Assembly (NCBI GenBank): GCA_959601025.1
Contig: CAUGOD010000046.1
Location: 1-18,704 of the forward strand
DNA: 18,704 nucleotides
Direction of reading: 5' to 3'
Source: an uncultured Oscillospiraceae bacterium
Lineage (GTDB): Bacteria; Bacillota; Clostridia; Oscillospirales; Acutalibacteraceae
Part shown: positions 6,988-13,756 of the stretch, one piece after another
Position numbering within the stretch: position 1 is the first letter of the stretch
Layout of the letters: each line of letters opens with the position of its first letter
The notes under the pieces: model-generated
Databases searched by the model: none
What the model was told of the DNA's origin: nothing
The model's input: the letters and a program-made list of their open reading frames with translations, nothing else
Position numbers and translations under genes: made by a program

Positions 6988-8313
6988 TTATTTCAGCGCT
7001 GCGCGCAGGGCGTTGTTCGCCTTGTTGACGGCTTCCTTCCACTGGGCCACGGTCTTCTCGCCGCTGACGATGCTGTCCACGGTGCCGAACAGCGCGTCCT
7101 TCATGCTCACGCCCTCGACCGCTTCGGTGGTGGCGAAAGCGCCCATAGCGGCCTTCGCGCCGTTGTCATAAATGCTGTAAAACAGCTTGTTGTCGCCTTC
7201 CAGCATGGAGCTGACGCCCTTGATCGGCTGGATTGCGCCGGCTTTGGCAAAGATTTTCGCGGCCTCGTCGGAATAAAGGTACGCCATGAACTTATCGGCG
7301 AGCTCGGGGTTCTTCGCTTTCTTCGGGCTCCATACCTGCTCGAAGAAGGTGTAGGAATAACGGTCGCCGCCTTCCTTCACGGCCGGCAGGGCGGTGAAGC
7401 CCCACTGGAAGCCTTCGGCGCGGGGAGCGTCCACCATTTCTCCCACTACCCAGGTGCCGTTCGGCATGAAGAGCGCCTTGTGGTCGAGAATCAGCTGCTG
7501 GTTCTTCAGGTAGTTGGAGTCGTTCGCATTGGCGACGGTGGTTTTTTCTGTGTAGGAGGCCAGCTTTTCCACGATGGCGAACGCCTGGTTCGCTTCATCG
7601 GTATCCCAGATGCCTTCCTCATACTGCATGGCGCGGTTGAAGAAGTCGGGGCCGCCGGTCTCGTTCAGCAGCGCATAGAAGAACGCGTCGAAGTAGCCGG
7701 TGGTGGGATAGGTGAACAGCGCGATGCCTTCCGCTTTGGCCTTTTCGCCCAGCTCCCACATCTCGTCCCAGGTGGTGGGAACGCTCCAACCCTTGGACTC
7801 CAGGAACGCCGCGTCATAGAACAGGCCGCAGGGGCCGTAGAACATCGGCGCCAGATAGGTTTTGCCGTCCGAATACGGATTGGTGACCAGCGTATCCAGG
7901 AAGCCGGAGACGATTTTGTCCTTCACCTTTACGTCCTCGCCCGGAACGGTCATCTCAAGCATGCCGCTCAGATCGCGGATGGCGTTGTCCTTGGTCATGG
8001 TCTCGGTCAGGGCCGCGGTACGGCCGACCGCCAGGTGGACGACGTCGGGATAATCGCCCGATTTCATTTTCGGGCTGATGACGTCCTCCAGGTTCTTGTC
8101 GACGGTCAGCTCCACCTTTACGCCGGAATTGGCCTTTTCAAAGGCGGCGGCGATTTCCTTCCACATGTCCGCGCCGTAAGCGGTTTCGATTACGGCGACC
8201 TTCAGGGTCTGGCTGCTGCCCGCGCCCGAGGAATTCTCTTCTTTTTTCGTGCATCCGGACAGGATGCCGGCAGCCATCGCCGCCGCCAGGATCAGGGAGA
8301 TTGCCTTTTTCAT
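6988..8313 (-). CDS. Extracellular solute-binding lipoprotein of the sugar ABC transporter
   Basis: A 441-residue family 1 solute-binding protein. The lipoprotein signal is clear: MKK, a hydrophobic core, and the lipobox LSGC with Cys21 as lipid anchor, followed by a flexible Ser/Gly linker. The mature part has the usual CUT1 binding-protein lobes. It should capture the oligosaccharide outside the membrane and hand it to the two permeases. GNB/LNB is the inferred ligand, because the operon's enzymes act on these. It is the first gene of the operon. The ATG follows AAGGAGG with 7-nt spacing. A stem-loop after its stop codon is consistent with higher expression than the permeases. Confidence 0.95.
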   Translation of the reverse strand: MKKAISLILAAAMAAGILSGCTKKEENSSGAGSSQTLKVAVIETAYGADMWKEIAAAFEKANSGVKVELTVDKNLEDVISPKMKSGDYPDVVHLAVGRTAALTETMTKDNAIRDLSGMLEMTVPGEDVKVKDKIVSGFLDTLVTNPYSDGKTYLAPMFYGPCGLFYDAAFLESKGWSVPTTWDEMWELGEKAKAEGIALFTYPTTGYFDAFFYALLNETGGPDFFNRAMQYEEGIWDTDEANQAFAIVEKLASYTEKTTVANANDSNYLKNQQLILDHKALFMPNGTWVVGEMVDAPRAEGFQWGFTALPAVKEGGDRYSYTFFEQVWSPKKAKNPELADKFMAYLYSDEAAKIFAKAGAIQPIKGVSSMLEGDNKLFYSIYDNGAKAAMGAFATTEAVEGVSMKDALFGTVDSIVSGEKTVAQWKEAVNKANNALRAALK

Positions 8314-8390
8314 ATTTTTTCCTCCTTGCTTAATAAAGCTTTACAGATACTGTGTTTCCTTTGTATTGTCCGTTTGGAAACGTCCTCAGG

Positions 8391-8428
8391 CCGTCAGCGG
8401 TTTTCCGCTTCGTATAGGCTTTTGACGG
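8391..8428 (-). promoter_or_regulatory. Leader stem-loop upstream of the binding-protein gene
   Basis: CCGTCA (8391-8396) pairs with TGACGG (8423-8428) and encloses a tight GCGG-TTTT-CCGC hairpin (8397-8408). It lies in the predicted 5' untranslated leader of the operon, about 80 nt before the start codon. Its role is unknown; it matches no riboswitch I recognise. Confidence 0.4.
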
Positions 8429-8468
8429 AAGGAGCGTTCCTCTGCTTTCAGTATACGGTCTTTTCGGC

Positions 8469-8482
8469 TGGAATCAATTCCA
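8469..8482. promoter_or_regulatory. Palindromic operator, cre-like
   Basis: TGGAATCAATTCCA is a perfect 6+2+6 inverted repeat. It has the length and the TG...CA ends of a catabolite-responsive element but differs from that consensus at three positions, including the central CG. It lies just downstream of the predicted -10 of the sugar operon, where a CcpA or LacI-type repressor would block transcription. The binding protein is inferred. Confidence 0.45.
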
Positions 8483-8496
8483 ATGTTGCGGCATTT

Positions 8497-8502
8497 TTTA
8501 TA
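8497..8502 (-). promoter_or_regulatory. Candidate -10 of the sugar operon promoter
   Basis: On the minus strand TATAAA (8502-8497) lies in an AT-rich run. No recognisable -35 is found 16-18 nt upstream (the sequence is near AAAGCA). A weak -35 is what would be expected of an AraC-activated promoter. The leader to the binding-protein start codon would be about 180 nt. Confidence 0.4.
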
Positions 8503-8560
8503 TATATTGTGGTATTTGTTGCTTTTTGCTATTGATTTGGAGTTTCGTGAAGTCATTCTT

Positions 8561-8587
8561 TGCGATTTGTTCAATTCTTCGTGCGAT
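8561..8587. promoter_or_regulatory. 21-bp-spaced direct repeat, candidate AraC-family site
   Basis: TGCGAT occurs at 8561-8566 and again at 8582-8587, exactly 21 bp apart and followed by T/A-rich bases each time. Direct half-sites two helical turns apart are typical of AraC-family dimer sites. The pair lies between the two divergent promoters, about 60-90 bp upstream of the predicted sugar operon start. The AraC gene next door is the obvious candidate binder. Confidence 0.4.
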
Positions 8588-8612
8588 AAAAGGCGCTTCG
8601 TTTAAGGCGAGG

Positions 8613-8631
8613 GATTTTTTGTCGAAAAATC
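8613..8631. promoter_or_regulatory. Inverted repeat upstream of the AraC promoter
   Basis: GATTTTT (8613-8619) and AAAAATC (8625-8631) form a 7-bp inverted repeat separated by 5 nt. It ends 8 bp before the -35 of the AraC-gene promoter. It could be an operator; no protein is assigned. Confidence 0.3.
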
Positions 8632-8639
8632 TGGATATA

Positions 8640-8668
8640 TTGTCAATTAATGTGGGAAGGTATATAAT
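8640..8668 (+). promoter_or_regulatory. Sigma-70-type promoter of the AraC regulator gene
   Basis: TTGTCA (8640-8645), a 17-bp spacer and TATAAT (8663-8668) make a near-consensus vegetative promoter on the plus strand. Transcription would start near 8675, giving a leader of about 220 nt to the AraC start codon at 8896. Confidence 0.75.
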
Positions 8669-8733
8669 AGACAAAAGGCCGAATCCAAGAAAATAACGGA
8701 AAAAAGTGGATAATAGAAATCGCAATATAGTAA

Positions 8734-8767
8734 CATGTTAAAGTGCTGACAGGAATGCTTTAACATG
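8734..8767 (+). promoter_or_regulatory. Stem-loop/operator in the AraC gene leader
   Basis: CATGTTAAAG (8734-8743) and CTTTAACATG (8758-8767) are a perfect 10-bp inverted repeat with a 14-nt loop. The left arm also lies in the short palindrome TAACATGTTA (8731-8740). It is inside the predicted AraC leader, about 65 nt downstream of the start site. No U-run follows, so it is not a terminator. It may be an operator for autoregulation or an RNA hairpin. Confidence 0.5.
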
Positions 8768-8895
8768 AAAAAGAAAGGAACGGCCGTGCAGGTGCGCTGA
8801 GGTGTGGGAATGATCCGCTGTGTGATGGCATGCTCCCTTTCGTTTTGTTTGCATGGACGATGTTGGCGCTGAAAGCGGAAGAATGGGGGAATACG

Positions 8896-9882
8896 ATGAG
8901 CAATCGGCTGTACGCGATGGAAACGCCGGGCGACGACCGACCGTCCGCCAAGCTGCTGTACATTACCGCCGCCAAATATGAGCGGGACTGGCATAGTACG
9001 CTGCACGCCCATCATTTTTCGGAATTTATCTACGTCCTGCGGGGGAAAGGCCGTTTTCTGGTGGAGAACGACGCGTTCGACATCCGGGAAAACGACCTGG
9101 TGATCGTCAACCCTCATGTGGAACATACCGAAACCTCGCTGGAGGACCACCCGCTGGAGTATATAGTATTGGGCGTGGACGACGTAATATTCACTTTCGG
9201 CTCAATGGGGGCGGCAAGCAGCTACCGTCTTTGCCATTATCAGGAACAGGCCAGCCGGATGAACTGGTACCTGAAGACCATGCTGCGGGAGATGGAGGCT
9301 AAGGCCCCCTACCATGAAACCGTCTGCCAGAATCTGCTGGAGGTCATGATCATCCTGATGATGCGTCTGGCGGATTTCACTCTGTCGGTGGTTCCCTCCC
9401 GCCGCCTGCGGGCGGTCAGCAGCGCCGCCAAACGGTATATCGACGACCATTTTCAGGAAGCGATCACTCTGCAGGCGCTGGCCGATCAGCTCCATGTGAA
9501 CAAATATCATCTGGCGCACAGTTTTGCCGAGGACTACGGGATTTCTCCCATCAATTACCTTATTGCGCGGCGGATCGAGGAAAGCAAGACCCTGCTTGGG
9601 ACCACCGACATGAACGTCGCCAAGATTGCGTCCTTCAGCGGGTTTGCCTCGCAGTCCTATTTTTCCCAGTGCTTCCGGCGGATCACCGGTATGACGCCGA
9701 ATGCGTTCCGTAGTGCGCGGGTTGCGCCGGAAAACCGAACGAACTCACCAAAACAGCCCCGCACCGGGACCGAGGGGCAGGCCGGTCAGCATCCAGACGA
9801 CCAGCAGCAGGGACCAGGCAATCAGGAAGAACAGGCTGTAGGGGAGCATCATGGAGATCAGAGTGCCGATTCCCGCTTTTGA
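8896..9882 (+). CDS. AraC-family transcriptional regulator of the sugar operon
   Basis: A 328-residue regulator. The N-terminal cupin-like sensing domain (about 18-100, with HAHHFSEFIYVLRGKGRF) would bind the sugar inducer. The C-terminal double helix-turn-helix domain (about 171-278) contains the AraC signature running from VAKIASFSGF through SQSYFSQCFRRITGMTP. It is divergent from the sugar operon, so it most likely activates that operon. The start at 8896 is chosen because GGGGGA lies 5 nt upstream; the frame is open earlier but lacks a site. The frame runs about 46 residues past the normal AraC end, reading antisense through the last 138 nt of the AbgT-type gene. This Gln/Gly/Glu-rich tail is atypical and suggests a lost stop codon or a tolerated overlap. 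Confidence 0.9.
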   Translation: MSNRLYAMETPGDDRPSAKLLYITAAKYERDWHSTLHAHHFSEFIYVLRGKGRFLVENDAFDIRENDLVIVNPHVEHTETSLEDHPLEYIVLGVDDVIFTFGSMGAASSYRLCHYQEQASRMNWYLKTMLREMEAKAPYHETVCQNLLEVMIILMMRLADFTLSVVPSRRLRAVSSAAKRYIDDHFQEAITLQALADQLHVNKYHLAHSFAEDYGISPINYLIARRIEESKTLLGTTDMNVAKIASFSGFASQSYFSQCFRRITGMTPNAFRSARVAPENRTNSPKQPRTGTEGQAGQHPDDQQQGPGNQEEQAVGEHHGDQSADSRF

Positions 9883-11376
9883 ATCGTATTTTTTGGCGAA
9901 TACCACCACCATGGCGAAATAGGACATCAGGGGAGAAATCAGGTTGGTGCAGGAGTCGCCGATCCGGTAAGCCACCTGTGTCAGGGCGGGGGAATATCCC
10001 AGCATCATGAACATGGGGATGAAAACGGGGGCCAGAATGGTCCACTTGGCGGAAGCGGAGCCCATCACGAGGTTGAGCAGCGCGGTGAGCAGGATGAACA
10101 GCAGCATCAGCACCGGGCCGCTCACGCCGGAGGACTGCAGAAAATCCGCTCCCCGGATGGCGAGGATGGTCCCCAGATGGCTGTAGCCGAAATAGCTGAT
10201 GAACTGCGCGGCCGCAAAGACCAGCGCGATATAGCTGCCCATCGTCGCCATGTTTTTTTCCAGCTGGGCGCATACGTCCTTCTCGCTCCGATAGGTTCCG
10301 GCGATCCGTCCGTATACCACCGAGGGGATGAAAAACAGCAGCGTGATCAGGGGAATGAGCCCGTTCATCAGCGGCGCGCCGATGGTCAGGCTTCCAGTCT
10401 CCGGGTTTCGCAGCAGGGAAGAACGGGGAATGGCCGCAGCAATCAGCCCCGCTGCCAGGAGCAGCAAGACAGTGAAAGCGGCTTTTAGCGCTTTCGACTC
10501 CCGTCCGGTCAGGGCGTCGGACAGGTTGTCCGGAGCCTTCTGCCCGGAGGAGGCGGCCGGGTTGGCGGAGTTTCCGCCGGCGGTCTCCGGGGAGCCGGCC
10601 GATCTAAAGCCTCCCAGCCGCGGTTCCACGATTTTATCGGTGACCAGGGAGCCGATCGCCACGATCACAAAGGTGGAGACGATCATAAAAAACCAGTTGT
10701 CGGTCGCCAGTACGGCGGCGTTCGGGTCCACCAGATGCGCCGCCTCGGTGCTGATGCCGGCCAGCAGGGGATCCAGCGCGCCGACCAGCAGATTGGCGCT
10801 GTATCCGCCGGATACCCCGGCGAAAGCGGCGGCCAGTCCGGCCAGAGGATGCCTTCCGCAGGCGAGGAAGATCAGCGCCCCGACGGGGATAAGCACCACA
10901 TAGCCGATATCCGTCGCGATGTTGGAAAGTACGCCGAGGAACACCAGCGCCGGGGTGAGCAGCCGCCGCGGCGTGACCGCGACCATTTTTCTCAGCGCGG
11001 CGGAAAGAAAGCCGCTTCCCTCGGCGCAGCCCACCCCCAGCATGGTGACCAGCACCACGCCGAGCGGGGCGAAATCGGTAAAATTTTTCACCGCGCTGGT
11101 GAGCATATACACGATCCCGTCCCGGCTCAGAAGACTGACCGTGTGGACCGTCCGTTCGGTGAGCTGGAGGGTCTGCGGATCGATGGTTTCGCCGGTGGCC
11201 GACACGCCCAGCGCGGCGCACAGGGCGGAGAGCAGCACCACGGCGAGGGCGAAAAGGAAAAACAGCGTGACCGGATGGGGCAGGCGGTTGCCCACCCGTT
11301 CTACGCCGTTCAGAAATCGGGCGAAAAGGGAGGGCTTATCGTTTTTTTGTTTGTTTTTGGCTGTTTTGGGTGGCAT
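9745..11376 (-). CDS. AbgT-family transporter
   Basis: A 543-residue membrane protein of the AbgT family, whose members import p-aminobenzoyl-glutamate or export sulfonamide-like antimetabolites, driven by an ion gradient. Conserved family stretches are visible: GVGCAEGSGFLSAALRK (114-130), FLGVLSNIATDIGYVVLIP (146-164) and GVSGGYSANLLVGALDPL (187-204). A 36-residue low-complexity linker rich in Gly, Ser, Ala and Pro (254-289) is inserted before the second half. The ATG at 11376 has GGGAG upstream. A stronger AAGGAGGAGG lies 45-55 nt upstream, before a hairpin. Its 3' end overlaps the convergent AraC gene by 138 nt, and no terminator separates them. Substrate is not readable. Confidence 0.92.
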   Translation of the reverse strand: MPPKTAKNKQKNDKPSLFARFLNGVERVGNRLPHPVTLFFLFALAVVLLSALCAALGVSATGETIDPQTLQLTERTVHTVSLLSRDGIVYMLTSAVKNFTDFAPLGVVLVTMLGVGCAEGSGFLSAALRKMVAVTPRRLLTPALVFLGVLSNIATDIGYVVLIPVGALIFLACGRHPLAGLAAAFAGVSGGYSANLLVGALDPLLAGISTEAAHLVDPNAAVLATDNWFFMIVSTFVIVAIGSLVTDKIVEPRLGGFRSAGSPETAGGNSANPAASSGQKAPDNLSDALTGRESKALKAAFTVLLLLAAGLIAAAIPRSSLLRNPETGSLTIGAPLMNGLIPLITLLFFIPSVVYGRIAGTYRSEKDVCAQLEKNMATMGSYIALVFAAAQFISYFGYSHLGTILAIRGADFLQSSGVSGPVLMLLFILLTALLNLVMGSASAKWTILAPVFIPMFMMLGYSPALTQVAYRIGDSCTNLISPLMSYFAMVVVFAKKYDSKAGIGTLISMMLPYSLFFLIAWSLLLVVWMLTGLPLGPGAGLFW

Positions 11377-11401
11377 GGCAGTCGCTCCCGGCTTTCCGAT
11401 T

Positions 11402-11430
11402 GGCGCGGCGAAAATCGCGCCTCCTCCTTA
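11402..11430 (-). promoter_or_regulatory. Strong Shine-Dalgarno motif followed by hairpin, AbgT leader
   Basis: On the minus strand AAGGAGGAGG (about 11430-11421) is followed by a 6-bp hairpin GGCGCG/CGCGCC (11421-11416 with 11407-11402). No ATG, GTG or TTG lies at normal spacing. An ATT codon at 11415 does, and it is in frame with the AbgT gene. It could be a rare start, a standby ribosome site brought near the ATG by the hairpin, or chance. Confidence 0.35.
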
Positions 11431-11517
11431 GTTTAGCCCGGTGCAGTCCGGAAAATCCGGAGCGGGCGATTTTTTAGGCGGTGCGCCCGGCATTTCTGCG
11501 TATCCGTTTATCCGCTG

Positions 11518-12237
11518 TCAGCACAGCTCCAGCGCAACCGGGGAGAGGGGAGCGCGCAGCGTCTCCGAAGAGGGCGGATCGAAAAAGCCGACGGAGGGTC
11601 CCGCGTTCCGGCCGAGGGAAAACGCCGCGCTGTCCAATGCGGAGACGGCGCCTCCTTTATGGAGTCGGGCGGTCTCCCGCATAAGCGCCGCGGTCGGCGG
11701 CGTAAGAAATCCGGGTCCGCCGGTCACGGTAAAAAGCAGCTGTTCCGGACAGACCCGGAGCTGGAAAAGCACCCGGCCCTCCCGCGGCGCGGCGGCGGCG
11801 TCCCGGAGTAGCCGGAGCAGCGTGAAAACCGTCAGGCGGGGCTCCATCACGGCGATGGCCGGGCCGTCCGGCAGTCCGGCGGCAAGCTCAATTCCCCGAT
11901 CCGCCAGCCGCCGGACGGCTTCCCCCGCCACGGCTCGGAAAAGCGCCGCCGCGTCACCGCAACGAAGGGGACGGCTGCGTCCGGCAAACTGCAGCGCGGC
12001 GGAGAGCTCCAGCGAGGATAGCTCCCGCGCCGCCCGGCGGTAATCGTCCCGGGGCTTTCCGGTGAGACAGTCCGGCGCGCCGGAAGGGAGGGAAAGAAAA
12101 TAGACGGCCAGCCGCTCCCTCTGCGCCCCCTCCTTCTGTCGGGAGGACTCATCCCGCAGCGGGGACGTATTTTCGGAAAAGGGCGCGGAGAAAGCGGAAA
12201 CGGCCGGTTCCGGAGCGTGCGTCTTCTTGGTATCCAT
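11518..12237 (-). CDS. Degenerate histidine-kinase-like (HATPase-type) protein
   Basis: A 239-residue protein with no signal peptide or membrane helix. Residues 1-40 look disordered. Residues 62-110 form helices resembling a dimerisation domain but have no phospho-accepting His. Residues 94-180 follow the layout of the region leading into a histidine-kinase ATPase domain (AALFRAVAGEAVRRLADRGI, then a loop, then LLRLLRDAAAAPREGRVLFQ, then VTGGPGF). The N-box Asn residues are absent. The likeness is at pattern level only, so a non-catalytic role is inferred. The ATG at 12237 is preferred over a TTG 60 nt upstream because the extension has no ribosome site, although the site at 12237 is also weak. 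It lies upstream of the AbgT gene (141-nt gap) and divergent from gap. Confidence 0.55.
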   Translation of the reverse strand: MDTKKTHAPEPAVSAFSAPFSENTSPLRDESSRQKEGAQRERLAVYFLSLPSGAPDCLTGKPRDDYRRAARELSSLELSAALQFAGRSRPLRCGDAAALFRAVAGEAVRRLADRGIELAAGLPDGPAIAVMEPRLTVFTLLRLLRDAAAAPREGRVLFQLRVCPEQLLFTVTGGPGFLTPPTAALMRETARLHKGGAVSALDSAAFSLGRNAGPSVGFFDPPSSETLRAPLSPVALELC

Positions 12238-12371
12238 CGGTGGAAACCGCCTTTCGGAAAGAAATTTGTCCCTTTTTGAGAGGAACAGAGAGGGCAAAGC
12301 GGCGAAACCGGACAGGTTTTCTGAGAACGGGCCGGCCGCTTTTGTGGAAGATCACGAAAGTCGTTAAGGGA

Positions 12372-12389
12372 CGGTTAATAAATTGACAA
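12372..12389. promoter_or_regulatory. Rex-like operator in the gap promoter region
   Basis: CGGTTAATAAATTGACAA matches the Firmicutes Rex consensus TTGTTAAN4TTAACAA at 11 of 14 fixed positions by my count. Rex is an NADH-sensing repressor that often controls gap and fermentation genes in Clostridia. It overlaps a consensus-looking TTGACA (12383-12388). No rex gene is in the window. Confidence 0.4.
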
Positions 12390-12423
12390 ACTTCTTGAAG
12401 TTTTCCGGAAAACATTATAAAAT
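12388..12423 (+). promoter_or_regulatory. gap promoter with two overlapping palindromes
   Basis: TTGAAG (12395-12400), a 17-bp spacer and TAAAAT (12418-12423) form a plausible promoter for gap, with a leader of about 30 nt. Two inverted repeats cover it: AAACTTC-TT-GAAGTTT (12388-12403) and the perfect 14-bp palindrome GTTTTCCGGAAAAC (12400-12413). They share four bases. A repressor bound at either would block RNA polymerase. Confidence 0.5.
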
Positions 12424-12456
12424 AAAAAAAGAATAAATCAGTGGAGGTAATCATTT

Positions 12457-13476
12457 ATGGCTATCAAAGTTGGCATCAATGGTTTCGGCCGTATCGGCCG
12501 TCTGGTGTTCCGCGCGGCGGTCTCCCAGCCCGAAAAGTTCGAAGTTGTCGGCATCAACGATCCGTTCATCGATCTGGACTACATGGTCTACATGGTCAAG
12601 TATGACACGATCCATGGCAAATTCGACGGCGCTATCGAGGCGAAGGACGGCAAGCTGGTTGTGAACGGCCACGCGATTTCCGTCTATGCCGAGAAGAACC
12701 CGGCCGACATTAAGTGGAGCGAGTGCGGCGCGGACTACGTTGTGGAGTCCACCGGCGTATTCTGCACCACCGAGAAGGCCAGCGCCCACCTTGCCGCCGG
12801 CGCGAAGAAGGTTGTTATCTCCGCCCCCGCGAAGGACAAGGACACCCCCACCTTCGTTTGCGGCGTCAACCTGGACAAGTACACCAAGGACATGAAGGTC
12901 GTTTCCAACGCGTCCTGCACCACCAACTGCCTGGCTCCTCTCGCCAAGGTTATCAACGATAAGTTCGGCATTGTCGAAGGCCTGATGACCACCGTCCACT
13001 CCACCACCGCCACCCAGAAGACCGTCGACGGCCCGTCCGCGAAGGATTGGAGAGGCGGCCGCGCCGCTGCCGGCAATATCATCCCCTCCTCCACCGGCGC
13101 CGCCAAGGCCTGCGCCCTGGTCATCCCGGAAGTAAAGGGCAAGCTGACCGGCATGTCCTTCCGCGTGCCGACGCTGGACGTTTCGGTTGTTGACCTGACC
13201 GTCCGCACCGAGAAGGCCACCACCATGGAAGAGATCAACGCCGCTCTGAAGGAAGCTTCCGAAACCTACATGAAGGGTATCCTCGGCTACACCGAAGACG
13301 CGGTTGTTTCCTCCGACTTCTACAGCGATTCCCGCACCTCCATCTACGACGCCACCGCTGGTATCGCCCTGAACTCCAACTTCTTCAAGCTGGTTTCCTG
13401 GTACGATAACGAATGGGGCTACAGCAACAAGGTGCTGAACCTGATTGAGCACATGGCGAAGGTAGACGCGGAATAA
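12457..13476 (+). CDS. gap: NAD-dependent glyceraldehyde-3-phosphate dehydrogenase
   Basis: The 339-residue glycolytic enzyme that oxidises glyceraldehyde-3-P to 1,3-bisphosphoglycerate with NAD+. The N-terminal NAD fold starts GINGFGRIGR (6-15). The catalytic motif SNASCTTNC (150-158) carries Cys154, and His181 lies in TTVHSTTATQ. INDP (33-36) places Asp35 where NAD-preferring enzymes have an acid. The C-terminal SWYDNEWGYSNK is intact. The ATG follows GGAGG with 9-nt spacing. Codon use is strongly biased compared with neighbours, as expected for a highly expressed gene. It appears monocistronic, with its own promoter and a terminator at 13579-13616. The large antisense frame is a shadow. 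Confidence 0.98.
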   Translation: MAIKVGINGFGRIGRLVFRAAVSQPEKFEVVGINDPFIDLDYMVYMVKYDTIHGKFDGAIEAKDGKLVVNGHAISVYAEKNPADIKWSECGADYVVESTGVFCTTEKASAHLAAGAKKVVISAPAKDKDTPTFVCGVNLDKYTKDMKVVSNASCTTNCLAPLAKVINDKFGIVEGLMTTVHSTTATQKTVDGPSAKDWRGGRAAAGNIIPSSTGAAKACALVIPEVKGKLTGMSFRVPTLDVSVVDLTVRTEKATTMEEINAALKEASETYMKGILGYTEDAVVSSDFYSDSRTSIYDATAGIALNSNFFKLVSWYDNEWGYSNKVLNLIEHMAKVDAE

Positions 13477-13533
13477 GTTCCTTTTGAGGGGCAGCTTTCG
13501 CCTCGGCGAAAGCAGACGCGGAGTAATTTCATT
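13455..13533 (+). repeat. Partial direct duplication of the gap 3' end
   Basis: The last coding bases and stop of gap (from 13455, GGCGAAGGTAGACGCGGA) recur 50 bp downstream as GGCGAAAGCAGACGCGGA (from 13505), followed by an in-phase GAG-TAA like the original stop. The second copy also forms half of a hairpin, GCTTTCGC-CTCG-GCGAAAGC (13494-13513), with no U-run. It looks like a remnant of a short tandem duplication. Confidence 0.5.
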
Positions 13534-13578
13534 TAGGAGTTATTTATCTATCGCCCGCATCTTTTATTGATCCCCGTT

Positions 13579-13616
13579 GCGCGGCCGGCTTATCCGTCGG
13601 CCGCGCATTTCTTTTC
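13579..13616 (+). terminator. Rho-independent terminator of gap
   Basis: GCGCGGCCG (13579-13587) pairs with CGGCCGCGC (13598-13606) around a 10-nt loop and is followed by ATTTCTTTTC. It lies about 100 nt after the gap stop codon and before the thioesterase gene. Confidence 0.85.
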
Positions 13617-13756
13617 TGTCAATTTTGTCCGTTTTTATAGGATGAATTGCCGAAAAGACCGGCGGAGACCCGATCGGGCAGCAATAGCGAAATGGTGAAA
13701 TTATGAAAAAGACGGAGTAAAACGCAATAAACGAAGAAGGAAAGGAGGAATGGAAA

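Larger units (their letters stand above)
8314..8895. other. Divergent intergenic control region
   Basis: These 582 bp between the binding-protein gene (minus) and the AraC gene (plus) contain no convincing coding sequence. They are much more AT-rich than the flanking genes. The control elements I can see are listed as separate entries. A 10-bp palindrome TAAAGCTTTA (8334-8343) lies just upstream of the binding-protein ribosome site and has no clear role. Confidence 0.8.

Noticed and set aside
8334..8343. Palindrome TAAAGCTTTA as an operator
   Set aside because: Short, AT-rich and isolated; chance is a sufficient explanation.
6835..8535. 566-codon plus-strand frame antisense to the binding-protein gene
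   Set aside because: Shadow of a clear lipoprotein gene; no independent support.
8498..8725. 75-codon minus-strand frame in the divergent intergenic region
   Set aside because: TTG start without a ribosome site, and it crosses the AraC promoter and operator-like repeats. Its hydrophobic start follows from AT-rich sequence.
12451..13452. 333-codon minus-strand frame antisense to gap
   Set aside because: Typical mirror frame of a strongly codon-biased gene; Gly/Val-rich without domain motifs.
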